Shown here: positions 6,818-9,887 of the stretch, piece after piece
Layout: each line of letters starts with the position of its first letter
Position numbering within the stretch: position 1 is the first letter of the stretch
DNA from: JAAYZH01 sp964479695
GTDB lineage: Bacteria; Bacillota; Clostridia; Saccharofermentanales; Fastidiosipilaceae
Assembly: GCA_964479695.1 (NCBI GenBank)
Contig: CAYZSO010000050.1
Location: forward strand, 1-9,887
Length of the DNA stretch: 9,887 nucleotides
Direction of reading: 5' to 3'
Program-made: the position numbers and the translations under genes
The notes under the pieces: model-generated
The model's database searches: none
Seen by the model: the letters and a program-made list of their open reading frames with translations, nothing else
What the model was told of the DNA's origin: nothing

Positions 6818-6823
6818 TATAAT
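6815..6823 (+). promoter_or_regulatory. Extended -10 promoter for gyrA, overlapping the rsmG stop codon
   Basis: TGATATAAT matches the extended -10 consensus TG-n-TATAAT perfectly. The TG and following A are the rsmG stop codon. The expected -35 position (about 6795-6800, CCGGGA) does not match TTGACA, which is usual when an extended -10 is present. Transcription would start near 6830, giving gyrA a leader of roughly 20 bases that contains its Shine-Dalgarno site. Confidence 0.75.
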
Positions 6824-6838
6824 TGTGTGATTGATTTT

Positions 6839-6847
6839 CCGGAGGAA
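6839..6847 (+). promoter_or_regulatory. Ribosome binding site that fixes the gyrA start at 6852
   Basis: CCGGAGGAA places GGAGG (6841-6845) six bases before ATG 6852. A longer in-frame start, TTG 6831, would put this site inside the coding sequence and nearly coincide with the predicted transcription start, so it is very unlikely. Confidence 0.88.
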
Positions 6848-6851
6848 ATGC

Positions 6852-9482
6852 ATGGCTGAAGATAGCAAACGAAACGCTCATCAGACCGAGCAGTCGAAGG
6901 CTGCTGATGAGCTTTTTCAGAGTAATGTTGACAACGTAATTCCTGTCGTTCTTGAAGAAGAGATGAAGACTTCGTTCATCGACTACGCGATGAGTGTGAT
7001 TACTGACCGCGCACTTCCCGATGCCCGAGACGGTTTGAAACCGGTTCACAGACGCATTTTATACTCCATGATGACGCAAGGGCTGACCCCTGATAAACCG
7101 TATCGTAAATCCGCCACCGTGGTTGGTGAAGTGCTGGGTCACTATCATCCGCATGGTGACGCTTCTGTCTATGATGCTATGGTCCGCTTGGCACAGGATT
7201 TCTCCCAGAGACATACCTTGGTCGATGGCCACGGGAACTTCGGCTCTCGTGACGGAGACCCGCCGGCTGCCTACCGTTATACGGAGGCGCGCCTCACGAA
7301 GATCGCTCTGGAAATGATGAGCGACATCAATAAGAACACAGTTGATTTCAAGCCGAACTTCGATGAACACGAGATGGAGCCTGTGGTCTTGCCGACCCAT
7401 TTTCCGAACCTTTTGGTCAATGGCTCCACCGGTATTGCAGTCGGCATGGCGACGAATATTCCTTCACACAACTTGGGTGAAACGATTGACGGAGCCATCC
7501 ATCTGATGCGTCACCCGGATGCCACGGTAAGTGACTTGATGGAATTTGTGAAAGGACCCGATTTCCCTACTGCGGCGACCATTCTCGGGACCTCCGGAAT
7601 CCGCGAAACGTATGAGACCGGCCGAGGCAAGATCGTTGTTCGCGCGAACGCGGAAATTGAAGAACTGACGAATAACCGCCAGCGCATCATCGTCCGCGAC
7701 CTCCCATACGCGGTGAACAAGGCCCGCCTCATCGAGCGGATCGCCGAATTGGTGAAGGACAAACGAATCGAAGGCATCTCTAACCTCCGAGATGAATCGG
7801 CTCGAGATGAAGCGGTTCGTATAGTCATTGAACTCCGCAAGGATGCCAATGCGAATTTGGTCTTAAATCAGCTCTATAAACACACGGCGCTTCAAGATAA
7901 TTTCAATGCGAACCTCCTTGCGCTGGTCCCGGCAGAAAATGGTGGCTTCAAACCCGAAGTGCTCACTCTGAAGAGTGCTCTGCAGTACTTCATTGACCAC
8001 TCAAAGGATGTGACGTCCAGGCGGATTCGTTTCGACCTGGAGAAGGCAGAAGCGAGACGCCACATTGTCGAGGGACTTCGCATCGCCATTGATAATATTG
8101 ATGAAGTCATCCGGATTATCCGAGGTTCTGCTACTGAGGACGAGGCGAAAACCGGCTTGATTGCCCGTTTCGGTTTCTCTGACCGGCAGGCGCAGCACAT
8201 CGTCGATATGCGTCTGGGCCGCTTGACCGGCTTGGAGCGCAGCCGCTTGGAAGACGAATACGCGCAATTGACCGATCGGATTGAGTATTATCGCAATGTC
8301 TTAGCGGATGAGACGCTTCTGATTAACCTAATTGAAGAAGAACTCTTAGCCCTAAAAGCAAAGTATCAAGATGAACGTCGCACGAAGATTGATCCATTCG
8401 GTGACGAAGGCATCACCGACGAATCACTGATCCGTGAAGAGACAGTCGTGATTACACTGACGCACTTTGGCTACATCAAGCGTACCCCGCTCAGCACGTA
8501 CACGCAGCAACACCGCGGGGGACGTGGAGTCACAGGGGTACAGACTCGTGAAGATGATTTCATTGTGAATGTCTTTACAAACTCAACCCATGATTATATG
8601 CTTTTCTTCACCACGAAAGGCAAGGTGTACAAGCTTAAGGGCTATGAAATTCCGGAAGCTGGTCGTCAGGCCAGGGGCACAGCAATTGTGAATCTGCTCC
8701 AGCTTGATCCCGGTGAGAAGATTGAGACGGTTATTAACCTTTCTGAAGAGGTCAATTACCAAGGGGCGTTGCTCTTCGTTACACGCAAGGGCAATGTAAA
8801 ATTGACGGATCTCGATCAGTTCATGAACATTAACAAGCGCGGCATCATTGCGATCAAATTGCTTGAGGAAGATAACTTAGTCGGTGTCTATCACTTGCCA
8901 AACTATTGCGACATTATTCTCGTGACGGCCCTCGGCAAGGCTTTGCGTTTCACTCCGAAGAGTTTACGAGCCATGGGACGTAACACGCAAGGTGTCCGCG
9001 GCATTAGGCTAGATGCTGATGACGAGGTGGTGGGTGCGATGCCTGCCCGCTCTGAAGAGGATAAATTACTGATGATTTCCGAAGGTGGCTATGGTAAGTG
9101 TACTTTGGCCGGCGAATTCCGCTCTCAATCCCGCGGCGGTAAGGGGCTCATTTCTTATAAAGTGTCCGACCAAACAGGTCGCCTGATTGGCGCGTCACTC
9201 TTGGAGCCCGGACAGGAAATTCTCATTATCAACGAAACCGGTTTGATTGTCCGCATCTCCGGTGATGAAATCCCGGTCCTCGGCCGCAGCACCCGAGGTG
9301 TCCGGATTATGCGCACACAAGATGGCAAGATTCGTGATTTCTCTGTAATTACGGAAACTTCGGAGGATGAACTGGAAGAGATTGCCGAGGCGGAAGAACA
9401 TCTTCTGGCAGATGCGCATTTGACGGACGAGGGTATGACGGATCGAGCGGACGATGAGGATGAAGAGGATGAAGAGCTGTAA
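6852..9482 (+). CDS. gyrA: DNA gyrase subunit A
   Basis: An 876-residue protein. After a polar N-terminal extension of about 30 residues come RALPDARDGLKPVHRRIL, the breakage-reunion (WHD) region with HPHGD (99-103), and the catalytic Tyr143 in AAYRYTEARL. The tower and coiled-coil regions follow, then the C-terminal six-bladed beta-pinwheel that wraps DNA. The GyrA box reads QHRGGRG (553-559), a one-residue variant of QRRGG(R/K)G, and it separates GyrA from ParC. The tail is acidic (DEDEEDEEL) with a 9-bp duplication at 9456-9473. With GyrB it introduces negative supercoils using ATP. Position 104, equivalent to E. coli Ser83, is alanine, as in Mycobacterium tuberculosis; Asp108 matches Asp87. 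The gene has its own extended -10 promoter, and no gyrB is adjacent in this window. Confidence 0.97.
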   Translation: MAEDSKRNAHQTEQSKAADELFQSNVDNVIPVVLEEEMKTSFIDYAMSVITDRALPDARDGLKPVHRRILYSMMTQGLTPDKPYRKSATVVGEVLGHYHPHGDASVYDAMVRLAQDFSQRHTLVDGHGNFGSRDGDPPAAYRYTEARLTKIALEMMSDINKNTVDFKPNFDEHEMEPVVLPTHFPNLLVNGSTGIAVGMATNIPSHNLGETIDGAIHLMRHPDATVSDLMEFVKGPDFPTAATILGTSGIRETYETGRGKIVVRANAEIEELTNNRQRIIVRDLPYAVNKARLIERIAELVKDKRIEGISNLRDESARDEAVRIVIELRKDANANLVLNQLYKHTALQDNFNANLLALVPAENGGFKPEVLTLKSALQYFIDHSKDVTSRRIRFDLEKAEARRHIVEGLRIAIDNIDEVIRIIRGSATEDEAKTGLIARFGFSDRQAQHIVDMRLGRLTGLERSRLEDEYAQLTDRIEYYRNVLADETLLINLIEEELLALKAKYQDERRTKIDPFGDEGITDESLIREETVVITLTHFGYIKRTPLSTYTQQHRGGRGVTGVQTREDDFIVNVFTNSTHDYMLFFTTKGKVYKLKGYEIPEAGRQARGTAIVNLLQLDPGEKIETVINLSEEVNYQGALLFVTRKGNVKLTDLDQFMNINKRGIIAIKLLEEDNLVGVYHLPNYCDIILVTALGKALRFTPKSLRAMGRNTQGVRGIRLDADDEVVGAMPARSEEDKLLMISEGGYGKCTLAGEFRSQSRGGKGLISYKVSDQTGRLIGASLLEPGQEILIINETGLIVRISGDEIPVLGRSTRGVRIMRTQDGKIRDFSVITETSEDELEEIAEAEEHLLADAHLTDEGMTDRADDEDEEDEEL
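9456..9473 (+). repeat. Perfect 9-bp x2 repeat in the gyrA acidic tail
   Basis: GAGGATGAA occurs twice in tandem, encoding EDE-EDE at residues 869-874 just before the stop. Acidic GyrA tails vary among species and modulate supercoiling in E. coli. The copy may be slippage or simply a low-complexity tail. Confidence 0.75.
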
Positions 9483-9489
9483 GTTTTCC

Positions 9490-9508
9490 TGAGGCGCTTT
9501 GAGCCTCA
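9490..9508 (+). other. Short hairpin just after gyrA
   Basis: TGAGGC (9490-9495) and GCCTCA (9503-9508) form a perfect 6-bp stem with a 7-base loop, seven bases after the gyrA stop. No T tract follows, so it is not a terminator on its own. It may protect the 3' end of the mRNA. Confidence 0.5.
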
Positions 9509-9585
9509 TGGCATGGCTACTGGGAAGTGAAGCCGGGATCATGTTTGCTTGTGAATGGAAGCCAGTGAATTGAAGTAATAACAAA

Positions 9586-9620
9586 TAAACGCAAGCGGAG
9601 TTTTCCGGTAACCGCGTTTA
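9586..9620 (+). other. Inverted repeat upstream of the gyrA terminator
   Basis: TAAACGC (9586-9592) and GCGTTTA (9614-9620) are perfectly complementary, 7 bp. GCGG (9594-9597) and CCGC (9612-9615) offer a competing inner pairing. It abuts the terminator at 9622, so the two form tandem hairpins. Confidence 0.5.
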
Positions 9621-9621
9621 C

Positions 9622-9655
9622 ATGGCAGTCTCTGATTAGGGGCTGCTATTTTTTT
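9622..9655 (+). terminator. Intrinsic terminator after gyrA
   Basis: ATGGCAGTCTC (9622-9632) pairs with GGGGCTGCTAT (9639-9649) over 11 positions, three of them G-U, around a TGATTA loop. A seven-T tract (9649-9655) follows. This is a classic Rho-independent terminator and ends the gyrA transcript. Confidence 0.88.
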
Positions 9656-9887
9656 CGAGAGATTGATTTATGAGAGACCTAGCGAGAATAGGCGCCGGCA
9701 AGTGAAGCTTGGGGTGGTCTGGGCGGCTTTGGCCAAATATATAGAACCTCGGGAAGAGGGAAGAGCCTGAAAAACCTAGCGAAACGTGATGGGATCTGAG
9801 GATTTCTCGGTGAAAGTGGCGAACCCGGAAATCTGAGACGCCCGGCGGGGTAGTAGAAAAGGGTAGAAGAAGTTGAAAAAAGAGATT
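9656..9887. other. Gene-free, purine-rich 3' stretch with RNA-like pairing
   Basis: No credible coding region is seen on either strand: forward frames are broken often, and the few short open stretches lack a Shine-Dalgarno. The + strand is rich in G and A and has several GAAA- or GCGAA-type loop sequences. Visible pairings are GATTTC-t-CGG (9801-9810) with CCGGAAATC (9825-9833), CCTC/GAGG (9747-9750/9756-9759), and a longer-range GGGCG/CGCCC (9721-9725/9839-9843). ACCTAGCGA occurs twice (9677-9685, 9774-9782). It could be the start of a structured RNA, a long leader of the next gene or operon, or plain intergenic sequence. I do not recognise a family. Confidence 0.4.

Noticed and set aside
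9702..9770. Short GTG-started frame (22 codons, VKLGVVWAALAKYIEPREEGRA) after the gyrA terminator.
   Set aside because: It has no Shine-Dalgarno or neighbouring promoter; the length is expected by chance.
9810..9830. GGGTTCGCC on the minus strand looks like a tRNA T-loop.
   Set aside because: The loop lacks the conserved A after GTTCG, and no acceptor, D or anticodon stems fit around it.
9483..9887. Searched for a 16S rRNA start, as follows gyrA in B. subtilis.
   Set aside because: No AGAGTTTGATC-like 5' end is present; one could lie beyond the window edge.

Overview
The window is a bacterial chromosome segment holding the classic origin-proximal housekeeping block rnpA (3' end) - yidD - yidC - jag/khpB - mnmE - mnmG - rsmG, followed directly by gyrA. 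All genes read on the + strand and are tightly packed. The short five-segment YidC without a large periplasmic domain, the Jag/KhpB protein after it, and the Shine-Dalgarno-rich starts point to a Gram-positive anaerobe-type Bacillota, most likely in class Clostridia. The base composition is near 50% GC by eye. I cannot name a genus.

Layout: 1-132 is the C-terminal end of RNase P protein, overlapped by yidD (113-328), then yidC (347-1444) and jag (1497-2474). A 90-base gap carries a 10-bp palindrome and an intrinsic terminator. mnmE (2565-4073), mnmG (4089-6107) and rsmG (6104-6817) follow as one unit. An extended -10 promoter is built onto the rsmG stop codon and drives gyrA, whose real start is ATG 6852. 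After gyrA (stop at 9482) come three hairpins, the last a strong terminator ending near 9655. Then about 230 bases of purine-rich, gene-free sequence run to the window edge.

The genes cover tRNA 5'-end processing (RnpA), membrane protein insertion (YidD, YidC), RNA binding and envelope control (Jag), wobble-uridine modification (MnmE with MnmG), 16S rRNA methylation (RsmG) and DNA supercoiling (GyrA).

The oddest feature is a run of in-frame short tandem duplications in these normally compact proteins. YidC has 12 bp x2, Jag has 18 bp x2 and 9 bp x3, MnmE has 30 bp x3, MnmG has 36 bp x2 and the GyrA tail has 9 bp x2. A 14 bp x2 repeat also lies in the yidC-jag spacer. The MnmE and MnmG copies enlarge both partners of one enzyme complex. 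GyrA carries Ala at the position equivalent to E. coli Ser83. I see no mobile element, CRISPR array, tRNA or defence system, and nothing I would call a new system.
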